From: Glaciecola sp964643575
GTDB lineage: Bacteria; Pseudomonadota; Gammaproteobacteria; Enterobacterales; Alteromonadaceae
Direction: 5' to 3'
NCBI GenBank assembly: GCA_964643575.1
Contig: CAZXTD010000123.1
Span: 1 to 13,045, forward strand
DNA length: 13,045 nt
Shown: positions 7,141-13,045 of the stretch, one piece after another
How the letters are laid out: each line of letters opens with the position of its first letter
Numbering within the stretch: the stretch's first letter is position 1
The notes under the pieces: model-generated
Database searches by the model: none
What the model was told of the DNA's origin: nothing
Seen by the model: only the letters and a program-made list of their open reading frames with translations
Position numbers and translations under genes: made by a program

Positions 7141-7145
7141 ATACT
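7140..7145 (+). promoter_or_regulatory. Possible -10 element for uspE
   Basis: TATACT matches TATAAT at five of six bases and sits just after the fnr terminator, 29 bases before the uspE start codon. No good -35 hexamer lies at 16-18 bases upstream; the region there is the terminator loop, so an activator may be needed if this promoter is real. Confidence 0.35.
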
Positions 7146-7174
7146 AGACATGAATAGCCCAATGGAGAATATGC

Positions 7175-8089
7175 ATGTCTGTATACCAAAGAATCTTGGT
7201 CGTAATAGACCCTCATCACAACGATCAGCCCGCACTCACTCGTGCTTTATTTCTCGCCGATAAATATAAATCGCAAATAACAATCGTCTCATGCATTTAC
7301 GATCCCAATTACGATTTTACCAATTTGTTAGGAAAAGAAGAACGCAAAGCAATGAAAAGTGCGCTAATTGTGCATGAACAAGAAAAATTAAATGAATTGC
7401 TGACGCAACATGAATTATCTGAACTCACTAATACTGTAGTGGTATGGCACAAAAAACTTTACCAAGGAATTATCGATACGGCGCAAACGCATCATTGTGA
7501 TTTAATCATTAAAAGTACCAAGCAACACAACAAATTATCCCAAAGGATATTCACGCCAAACGACTGGAAACTACTTCGTAATAGTCCAGTAAATGTGCTG
7601 ATGGTTAAAAACCATGATTGGCCTATAAACGGTAACATCGTTGCTGCGTTAAGCGTTGAAAATAGCGATTCAAGTCATGAGTGCTTGAGTCAATTAGTCA
7701 GCGATGAATCAAAAGATATTGCGACAATTGTTCAAGCTAAGCTGCATTTGGCAAACTCATTTGCCGGTGCTCCGACACACATCAGTGTAGAAGTCCCTAC
7801 GTTTTCTGCTCAATCTTATAATGCAAACCTCCAAGAGCGCCACGAAGGGTTGATAGGTAAGATTGCGAGCAATATCAATGTAGAAGAACAGAATATTCAC
7901 ATAAAAGAAGGCTTACCTGAAGATGTCATCCCGTCTATCTGTCACAAACTTGATGCAGAACTTTTAGTTTTGGGCTCTGTTGGCCGCTCAGGTTTATCTG
8001 CCGCCTTATTGGGTAATACAGCTGAACATATTATTGATAAAGTAATCTGCGACACATTGGTAGTTAAACCGCACAAGCAACAAAAGTAA
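7175..8089 (+). CDS. uspE: Tandem-domain universal stress protein UspE
   Basis: UspE is a cytoplasmic stress protein linked in E. coli to stress resistance, motility and cell aggregation. The 304-residue protein has two universal stress protein domains. The first (about residues 5-145) opens with Y-Q-R-I-L-V-V-I-D-P and contains V-V-W-H-K and F-T-P-N-D-W-K-L-L-R, as in E. coli UspE. The second (about 153-299) ends with the ATP-binding-type loop G267-S-V-G-R-S-G followed by G-N-T-A-E-H-I-I. The first domain lacks that glycine-rich loop, which is normal for UspE. GGAG at 7164-7167, seven bases before the ATG, fixes the start. The gene lies directly downstream of fnr, as in E. coli and its relatives, but a terminator separates them. 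A long hairpin follows. Confidence 0.94.
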   Translation: MSVYQRILVVIDPHHNDQPALTRALFLADKYKSQITIVSCIYDPNYDFTNLLGKEERKAMKSALIVHEQEKLNELLTQHELSELTNTVVVWHKKLYQGIIDTAQTHHCDLIIKSTKQHNKLSQRIFTPNDWKLLRNSPVNVLMVKNHDWPINGNIVAALSVENSDSSHECLSQLVSDESKDIATIVQAKLHLANSFAGAPTHISVEVPTFSAQSYNANLQERHEGLIGKIASNINVEEQNIHIKEGLPEDVIPSICHKLDAELLVLGSVGRSGLSAALLGNTAEHIIDKVICDTLVVKPHKQQK

Positions 8090-8127
8090 GATAAGAAGCT
8101 TACTCAGCAAGTTTTTTGTATATCTGG

Positions 8128-8159
8128 GCATGACGGTAAACTCTTACCCGTCATGCTTT
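8128..8159 (+). terminator. Long hairpin, probable terminator of uspE
   Basis: GCATGACGGTAA (8128-8139) pairs with TTACCCGTCATGC (8144-8156), leaving one bulged C and a four-base loop. This gives about twelve base pairs. The 3' side has only a short, interrupted T stretch (TTTGCTT). It probably stops uspE transcripts, but with so weak a U-tract it could instead be a 3'-end stabilising structure. Confidence 0.6.
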
Positions 8160-8236
8160 GCTTAGGCTATTGGGCGCAAACTACCTATTTTTGAATACGG
8201 GTAAAAATTCGACATCAAATTATTTTCTATTTGCGA

Positions 8237-8242
8237 TATAAT
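8237..8242 (+). promoter_or_regulatory. -10 element of the ttcA promoter
   Basis: A perfect TATAAT lies 28 bases before the ttcA start, after the uspE hairpin and in an AT-rich stretch. The expected start point is near 8249, leaving a leader of about 20 bases without a Shine-Dalgarno sequence. At 16-18 bases upstream only poor -35 matches are seen (around 8213-8220). Confidence 0.6.
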
Positions 8243-8270
8243 TAAGCGTGTCCAATTTTTCTTAGCGTTT

Positions 8271-9197
8271 ATGTCAGTCAAAACTAAAACCACCTATAAT
8301 TTTAATAAACTTCAAAAACGTATTCGTCGCGAGACGGGTAAGGCCCTTATCGACTTTAATATGATTGAAGACGGCGATAAGGTGATGGTCTGTGTATCGG
8401 GAGGCAAAGATAGCTACACTTTACTAGACGTGCTGATGTATTTTCAGCGCATTGCACCCATCAGCTTTAGTATTATCGCTGTCAACTTAGACCAAAAACA
8501 ACCCGGTTTTCCTGAAGAAGTATTGCCACAATATTTGGAGTCACTCAACGTAGAATACCTAATTGTTGAGGAAGACACCTATTCTATTGTTAAAGATAAA
8601 GTGCCAGAAGGTAAAACAACCTGTTCTCTTTGTTCTCGTTTACGCAGGGGCATTCTTTATAAAACGGCCAACGAACTCAACGCGACTAAGATTGCGCTTG
8701 GTCATCATCGAGACGATATGATTGAAACAATGTTTTTAAATATGTTTTATGGTGGAAAGCTAAAGTCTATGCCACCAAAATTGTTAAGTGATAATAATGA
8801 GCATGTTGTTATTCGTCCCCTTGCCTACTGCCACGAAAACGATATACAAAAATACGCCGACGCACTTGAGTTCCCTATTATCCCTTGTAATTTATGTGGT
8901 TCTCAAGAAAACCTTCAACGCAAAAATATCAAAATGATGTTGCAAGACTGGCAAAAACGTTTCCCTGGTCGCATTGAATCAATGTTTAAAGCGATGCAAA
9001 ACATTGTGCCCTCACACATGCTCGACCAATCTTTATTTGATTTCAAAAGCCTCTCAAGCGGCTCTGATTATAACGGTGAAGCTGATATCGCATTTGATGC
9101 GCCCACAATTACAAACGACACTATTGCACACACGGCAATCAACGATAGGTTTGCTAAAAACGTTTCCGCTATTGATATAAAACAGGATTTATTGTGA
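8271..9197 (+). CDS. ttcA: tRNA 2-thiocytidine(32) synthetase TtcA
   Basis: TtcA makes 2-thiocytidine at position 32 of some tRNAs. It is an ATP-dependent PP-loop enzyme that carries an Fe-S cluster. The 308-residue product has the N-terminal Y-N-F-N-K-L-Q-K-R-I-R-R segment, the PP-loop S43-G-G-K-D-S48, the cysteine pair C118-S-L-C121 and a further pair C206-N-L-C209 in I-I-P-C-N-L-C-G-S-Q. G-H-H-R-D-D at 144-149 is also characteristic. All of these match E. coli TtcA. Beyond about residue 260 the tail is poorly conserved. No Shine-Dalgarno sequence precedes the ATG, but the start gives the expected N-terminus and follows a TATAAT promoter. The TGA stop overlaps the GTG start of the next gene by four bases. 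Confidence 0.96.
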   Translation: MSVKTKTTYNFNKLQKRIRRETGKALIDFNMIEDGDKVMVCVSGGKDSYTLLDVLMYFQRIAPISFSIIAVNLDQKQPGFPEEVLPQYLESLNVEYLIVEEDTYSIVKDKVPEGKTTCSLCSRLRRGILYKTANELNATKIALGHHRDDMIETMFLNMFYGGKLKSMPPKLLSDNNEHVVIRPLAYCHENDIQKYADALEFPIIPCNLCGSQENLQRKNIKMMLQDWQKRFPGRIESMFKAMQNIVPSHMLDQSLFDFKSLSSGSDYNGEADIAFDAPTITNDTIAHTAINDRFAKNVSAIDIKQDLL

Positions 9198-10219
9198 AAA
9201 TTGGACTCGCACTGGGCGCTGGCGCTGCAAGGGGCTGGGCACACATTGGCATCATAAAAGCCTTGCAAGACATTGGTGTAAAGATAGATGTTATCGCCGG
9301 CTGTTCTATTGGAGCGTATGTTGGTTCAGCGTTTGCCAGCGGTAAAATAGACGACCTTGAAGAATGGGCCAATTCGCTTACCGAATGGCAAGTATTTAGC
9401 CTTTTGGGCATTGGTTTTAGAAGAGGCGGTTTAGCGAGCGGTCAAAAGGTATTTGAAAAGCATAAACTCGATTTTTGTGCTCCCACTTTTGAGTCAATGA
9501 ATATCCCTTTTACGGCAGTTGCTACTGATTTATATTCAGGTAAAGAAGTTATTTTCAATAAAGGCGATATTAACGATGCGATACAAGCATCTTGTGCAAT
9601 CCCAGCTTTATTTGCTCCCATCGAGCATGAAGGCCGATGGCTGGTAGACGGCGCTATCGTAAACCCGGTGCCTGTTAATCAGTGCCGTCAATTAGGTGCT
9701 GATTTTGTGATTGCGGTTAACTTGAGCGCAGACTTTAGACCGCAGCTTATCGAAAAATTTGAAACAGAACATGAGCAAAGCCAACAAAAAACCGACACTT
9801 TTTTGAAAAATGCGAGCGGCGGCTTTATGAAGCAGTGGTTTTCTCCTGATGTACGACCGAATAAGAAACAAGCACCTGGCATCATGAGTGTCATGAGTAG
9901 TTCTTTAGAAATTTTACAAGCGCGAGTCACCCGCTCAAGACTTGCCGGCGACCCTCCCGACTTATTGATTGAGCCACAATTAAGAGATGTGGGTTTGCTA
10001 GAATTTCATAGAGCGGAGGAACTCGCCATTAAAGGCCGGCAGGCTGTAGAGCGTATTGCCGAACAAATTAAATATCAACTGGATATCAAAGATGTTGACG
10101 TAAGCCCTCAAGAGTTGATTGCTCACAATCTTCAACTTGAAGAAGACAAAAACTCTCTGGGTCAAGAAACTGAAAAACCATCAAACATACAAACGCCTGA
10201 AGATAAGACGAGCTCATAG
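9194..10219 (+). CDS. rssA: RssA-like patatin-family phospholipase
   Basis: This is a bacterial patatin-like lipid acyl hydrolase close to E. coli RssA (about 300 residues), probably cytoplasmic or at the inner face of the membrane; its physiological substrate is unknown. It shows the full family architecture: the oxyanion-hole glycine loop G8-A-G-A-A-R-G-W-A-H, the nucleophile elbow G36-C-S38-I-G40 and the catalytic aspartate D152-G-A in L-V-D-G-A. Ser38 and Asp152 form the catalytic dyad. The 341-residue protein is longer than RssA because of a hydrophilic Glu/Lys/Gln/Ser-rich tail after about residue 300. Translation starts at a GTG that overlaps the ttcA stop (GTGA); AGGA at 9184-9187 lies six bases upstream. 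Coupling to ttcA is therefore likely. Unlike in E. coli, no rssB neighbour is seen. The next gene converges on it, 32 bases away, with no clear terminator in the gap. Confidence 0.88.
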   Translation: MKIGLALGAGAARGWAHIGIIKALQDIGVKIDVIAGCSIGAYVGSAFASGKIDDLEEWANSLTEWQVFSLLGIGFRRGGLASGQKVFEKHKLDFCAPTFESMNIPFTAVATDLYSGKEVIFNKGDINDAIQASCAIPALFAPIEHEGRWLVDGAIVNPVPVNQCRQLGADFVIAVNLSADFRPQLIEKFETEHEQSQQKTDTFLKNASGGFMKQWFSPDVRPNKKQAPGIMSVMSSSLEILQARVTRSRLAGDPPDLLIEPQLRDVGLLEFHRAEELAIKGRQAVERIAEQIKYQLDIKDVDVSPQELIAHNLQLEEDKNSLGQETEKPSNIQTPEDKTSS

Positions 10220-10251
10220 CGATAACGCTCCAATTCAGACTATTTGTAGGG

Positions 10252-10920
10252 CTACTTGTTCGTTATTGCGGTTATGCGTAACGGCTTGCTTACCAAGCGC
10301 AGGCTATCATTCGACTGAATCTGCTCTTGATTTAAGAGGAGTGCTCCTCCCTCAACATTAATACCGCTTATTGATACACTTTCTTGGTCTACGTCATCTA
10401 AATAGAATTTTAAGCCAATTACTTTTGGCATCATAAAAGATAACAGCCCACCCATCTCTTCAAAAAATGCAGTGTATTGGTCAAACAGATATTGAAGTTC
10501 AGTTCGACTATACTCTATGCTTAGATATTCAGGTTTGGTTTCTAACTGAACCGACATATCACAAATGTTTGCGGCTTCCTGTAATTCGATAATAACTTTT
10601 GCTTTAGCAAGTCTTAAAATTTTATCAGATGGCACTGTAAAGCGGTTTTCTTTAGACACCTGTAAAGGGAGCTGCTGCTTTTGTGTACTTATATGCGCTT
10701 CTTCTATTTGGCATAATTCACCGCTTCTAATATTTAAAAAGCCAAACGCAAACTGCAATGCCTCGGTGTCTTCACCTTTTAGTTTGTTTACGTGACTATA
10801 AAAACTTTTATAGTCGACCTCTAAGGTTTCAGCTTTCGCCGTTAGGTGCGTCATACCGAGTGACGCACAAGCACTAATAACAAATAAAAGTTTTCGGATT
10901 GGTGTTGCTATTAACTTCAT
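10252..10920 (-). CDS. Exported DUF2987 family protein
   Basis: This 222-residue protein appears to belong to the DUF2987 family of gammaproteobacterial exported proteins with unknown function. The N-terminus is a signal peptide: basic residues (I-R-K), a hydrophobic core at 11-24 and a good signal peptidase I site at A-K-A30/E-T. A lipobox-like I-S-A-C18 inside the core leaves open a lipoprotein reading. The mature part begins with the family-type V-D-Y-K-S-F-Y-x-x-V-N-K-L-K and F-A-F-G-F-L, and it has cysteines at 70 and 120 that could form a disulfide in the periplasm. The ATG overlaps the stop of the Bax-like gene (ATGA on the minus strand), so it is the last gene of a minus-strand operon. 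It converges on the patatin gene. No function should be assigned. Confidence 0.8.
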   Translation of the reverse strand: MKLIATPIRKLLFVISACASLGMTHLTAKAETLEVDYKSFYSHVNKLKGEDTEALQFAFGFLNIRSGELCQIEEAHISTQKQQLPLQVSKENRFTVPSDKILRLAKAKVIIELQEAANICDMSVQLETKPEYLSIEYSRTELQYLFDQYTAFFEEMGGLLSFMMPKVIGLKFYLDDVDQESVSISGINVEGGALLLNQEQIQSNDSLRLVSKPLRITAITNK

Positions 10921-11699
10921 GAAGCAATTAGGTCCTTATTTATTCTTATCATATGTCTTAGTTCGTCGACATACTCTTGGCCACGTTCAGAATACTTTGT
11001 TAACCCTTCAGCTAAAGCGTTTGCCGTAATTGGTTTTTGATTATTTCTATGCTTTAGGCGAATAAGTCGCATGTCTTTGTAAGCTGGATGGCTGTTTAGC
11101 GTACGCATGTATTCGTACATACCGCTTGATAGGTCGTCAAATTTAGCCACCTCATGGCTCGCGCCTTCGTTGCGACGACTCGGCACAAAACCACAACCGG
11201 TTCTAAAGCACCACAAACCAAAGAAATTGTAGCCCTGGGTGGCGAATCGAGATGTACCCCACGCAGATTCATTTGCAGTCTGCACTAATACTAACTCAAT
11301 CGGAATGATATCGATTTTACGTAAAAGCTCTTCATAAATTTTTTCTGAATCTTGGTTGCCTTTAACGCGATATTCTTTTAGTAAAAATGCCATATCTTCT
11401 TGTTGGGATTCGGTTAGTTCTTCACCTGAAATTTCTTTAGCTCTGTAACCTTGAACAAGACCCCGAAGTTTCATGATATAGGCGTTTTGCGCCTCTACTG
11501 CAGGTCTTAAATAATCAAAAAATGCGGATTTTTTATCTTCGATCCTCGCATATTGGTTGAAGTCAGGAACTGGCTCATCTGCATTTTCAACCATTGGGAT
11601 ATCTTCGACAATGCTAGGCTCGGGTTGAAGTAGCCACACGCCAATTATAACGGCTATAACCGATACTAGGGTAAGAATTAGAATTTTCAATTTATGCAT
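10917..11699 (-). CDS. bax: Bax-like glucosaminidase-domain protein, membrane-anchored
   Basis: This is a Bax-type protein with a mannosyl-glycoprotein endo-beta-N-acetylglucosaminidase domain (Pfam Glucosaminidase), predicted to cut peptidoglycan glycan strands in the periplasm. The 260-residue product has an N-terminal membrane anchor (about residues 5-24), an acidic Pro-rich linker (27-47), a helical region and then the catalytic domain from about 130. Glu144, in Q-T-A-N-E-S-A-W-G-T-S-R-F-A, is the expected catalytic acid. Typical Bax features follow: N-F-F-G-L-W-C164-F-R-T-G-C169-G and a late Y-S-E-R-G-Q-E-Y-V-x-E-L. The start at 11699 is chosen because a strong GGAGG lies nine bases upstream. 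The frame stays open to 11771, but that would add 24 basic residues inside the previous gene. The start overlaps the upstream gene by 8 bases, and the stop overlaps the DUF2987 gene by 4. Confidence 0.88.
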   Translation of the reverse strand: MHKLKILILTLVSVIAVIIGVWLLQPEPSIVEDIPMVENADEPVPDFNQYARIEDKKSAFFDYLRPAVEAQNAYIMKLRGLVQGYRAKEISGEELTESQQEDMAFLLKEYRVKGNQDSEKIYEELLRKIDIIPIELVLVQTANESAWGTSRFATQGYNFFGLWCFRTGCGFVPSRRNEGASHEVAKFDDLSSGMYEYMRTLNSHPAYKDMRLIRLKHRNNQKPITANALAEGLTKYSERGQEYVDELRHMIRINKDLIAS

Positions 11700-12465
11700 C
11701 AAAAACGCCCTCCTTTTCAATTTTGTCTTTAGCGCTTGCGTCCTCTTCGTTTTCGTTTCCTGAATTGTCATCTTCTACCTGATCGCAAAATAAGTCTTCG
11801 TAGAGTATTGCTTTAACGTTGAAGTACAGCGGACCAATCCACAAATAAGCAAAGCCTAAACTAAACATCACAACTATCATTAGTAAAATAAAAATACCGC
11901 ATAATGATAACATTTTTCCAAGATACGTGTTGACTACGCGTGCTGAGTAAATAATCGCACTAATAGGACCTAGCTTTTTATCTGCCATTAACGGCAACAT
12001 AAATACGGTGGCGGTAACAATATACAGAGCTGGCAAGACAAAAAGCATTAAGCCCATACTCGCCGCCATCGACACTAATAACGAGGCTAGAAACAAGCGA
12101 GGCAACAAACGGTAATACCAAAACATATCAGTGAAGCTATATTTTTGTTTTCGTATTGAAAAAATCGCTAACATGCTGACACCCGTCCATAACGGAGAGA
12201 GCAAGACAGTCATGGTGAGTTCTATTGTTGCTTGTTGGGTGCCAGTGAGGCCTGTTTCAGGGTCAAGTAATTGAGCGACGTCAGTAATGCCAAAGGTATC
12301 GATAAAAATTAACCATACGGCAATAAACAAAGCAATAATACACAGTAAGGCTTGTACTAACGACCAGTTATTAATTTTCGATTGTGCCAAAGCCCGTTTA
12401 AAGACTTGGCCAATATCGAAGTCATAGTCTTTTTTGACAGGAAAATCTTGCTTTGGGTCTAGCAT
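11692..12465 (-). CDS. Polytopic inner-membrane protein of unknown function
   Basis: I do not recognise this 257-residue protein with confidence. It has a polar N-terminus (M-L-D-P-K-Q-D-F-P-V) and an amphipathic segment (D-I-G-Q-V-F-K-R-A-L) before the first helix. About five or six hydrophobic helices follow, near residues 35-56, 80-103, 122-141, 142-160, 185-208 and perhaps 209-222. The tail (224-257) is strongly acidic and Lys-rich, probably cytoplasmic. The internal L-M-A-D-K-K-L-G-P-I-S-A-I-I-Y-S-A-R loop recalls membrane families of the DUF975/YciC kind, but this is only an impression. The gene heads a compact minus-strand unit; its stop overlaps the bax-like gene by 8 bases, so a role in envelope function is a context inference. 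A clear Shine-Dalgarno sequence and promoter are not seen in the 72 bases before it. Confidence 0.75.
   Translation of the reverse strand: MLDPKQDFPVKKDYDFDIGQVFKRALAQSKINNWSLVQALLCIIALFIAVWLIFIDTFGITDVAQLLDPETGLTGTQQATIELTMTVLLSPLWTGVSMLAIFSIRKQKYSFTDMFWYYRLLPRLFLASLLVSMAASMGLMLFVLPALYIVTATVFMLPLMADKKLGPISAIIYSARVVNTYLGKMLSLCGIFILLMIVVMFSLGFAYLWIGPLYFNVKAILYEDLFCDQVEDDNSGNENEEDASAKDKIEKEGVFDA
11709..11713 (-). promoter_or_regulatory. Ribosome binding site of the bax-like gene
   Basis: On the minus strand this reads GGAGG within AAAAGGAGGG, nine bases before the ATG at 11699 and inside the 3' end of the upstream gene. It decides the start against the longer open frame reaching 11771. Confidence 0.75.
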
Positions 12466-12537
12466 ATATAAATCGATGACTCTTAGGTTAAATAGATGAT
12501 TGTTTTACGCTGTGATTGGGGCTTAATGAAAAACCTT

Positions 12538-13045
12538 TTATTGCCACACCAATATTACAGCCATAATAATTAGCACTAGCCCCATTATACGATCAAACCA
12601 GTGCCCTTGTCGTTGATACGCAAGACGAATTTTTTGGATGTTTGTTATTAAAGACAAAAAACAAAACCATATTCCCGTGGCAACAGCTAAGTAGACACCA
12701 TAAAAAACTTTTGTCTCTAACGCGGTCGAGCTGGGTATAGCGGCAGTAAAAAGAGCTAAAAAAAACAAAGTCGCCTTAGGGTTGAGTCCGTTTACTAAAA
12801 AACCCAGTCCAAATGCACGATACCATGTAGAGCGTGCTATTGGTCCATCAATATCTTGCTCACTTGTGCTTGTCTTATTTGTTTGGGGCTGACTACGAAG
12901 TGCAGATACACCAATGTACAAGAAATAGGCGGCGGCAACGTAAAGCAAAATTTGATACAGCCATGGTGTACTCCGTATCACAATGCTTATACCTAAAATG
13001 GAATAGGTAACATGTAACAAAATACCGCAGGCAATTCCAAAACTA
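12538..13045 (-). CDS. LysE/RhtB family amino-acid exporter (5' end outside window)
   Basis: This is an inner-membrane exporter of the LysE/RhtB superfamily, whose members expel amino acids such as lysine, homoserine or threonine; the substrate cannot be told here. About 168 C-terminal residues are visible, and the frame stays open through the window edge at 13045, so the true start lies further on. A TTG at 13020 is internal: upstream codons (S-F-G-I-A-C-G-I) continue the first family helix, which goes on L-L-H-V-T-Y-S-I-L-G. The next helices, the loop G-F-L-V-N-G-L-N-P-K-A-T-L-F-F and the final G-L-V-L-I-I-M-A segment are all typical. The stop is 72 bases before the next gene on the same strand, with no clear terminator between, so the two might be cotranscribed. 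Confidence 0.87.
   Translation of the reverse strand, partial: SFGIACGILLHVTYSILGISIVIRSTPWLYQILLYVAAAYFLYIGVSALRSQPQTNKTSTSEQDIDGPIARSTWYRAFGLGFLVNGLNPKATLFFLALFTAAIPSSTALETKVFYGVYLAVATGIWFCFLSLITNIQKIRLAYQRQGHWFDRIMGLVLIIMAVILVWQ

Noticed and set aside
10220..10251. Possible bidirectional terminator between the convergent rssA-like and DUF2987 genes
   Set aside because: Only a four-base stem (AGCG/CGCT) is present, with no T-run on either strand.
10119..10361. An 80-codon plus-strand open frame across the rssA-like/DUF2987 junction
   Set aside because: It spans the ends of two convergent genes in other frames, has no ribosome site, and its translation resembles no protein.
12466..12537. 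Possible minus-strand promoter TTCATT-17-TAAAAC before the membrane-protein gene
   Set aside because: The matches are three of six and four of six only, which is not distinguishable from chance in AT-rich DNA.

Overview
The window is ordinary chromosomal DNA from a gammaproteobacterium, most likely an Alteromonadales marine genus (Alteromonas/Glaciecola/Shewanella-like). This rests on the moderately AT-rich base composition, on proteins that closely resemble E. coli Fnr, UspE and TtcA, and on the gene order cco - fnr - uspE - ttcA, which I recall from Shewanella-type genomes. I see no mobile element, CRISPR array, tRNA or rRNA. No gene-free stretch exceeds 300 bases; the longest is 8090-8270, which holds a hairpin and a promoter.

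Positions 1-6300, plus strand, form the cbb3-type cytochrome c oxidase locus. It begins inside ccoN and continues with ccoO, ccoQ and ccoP, all tightly packed. An intrinsic terminator follows, then the maturation genes ccoH (FixH), ccoI (copper P-type ATPase) and ccoS, and a TauE/SafE (DsbD_2-like) membrane protein whose start overlaps ccoS. The usual ccoG gene is absent between ccoP and ccoH. Together these genes encode the high-affinity oxidase and the copper delivery and assembly functions it needs.

Positions 6328-8160, plus strand, hold fnr (the oxygen-sensing Fe-S regulator that normally controls cco genes) and uspE (tandem universal stress protein). A possible FNR box, a strong terminator and a possible -10 element lie between them, and a long hairpin follows uspE.

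Positions 8237-10219, plus strand, hold a TATAAT promoter, ttcA (tRNA 2-thiocytidine synthesis) and an RssA-like patatin phospholipase that overlaps ttcA by four bases. ttcA therefore continues the Fe-S theme of fnr.

Positions 10252-13045, minus strand, converge on the patatin gene. In transcription order they are a LysE/RhtB-type exporter (its 5' end lies outside the window), then a compact three-gene unit: an unassigned polytopic membrane protein, a Bax-like glucosaminidase and a secreted DUF2987 protein. The last three overlap by 8 and 4 bases and probably form one envelope-related operon.

I found no clearly novel system. The most useful second looks are the three-gene minus-strand unit, the FNR-like site before uspE, the missing ccoG, and the TauE/SafE gene fused by overlap to the cco assembly genes.
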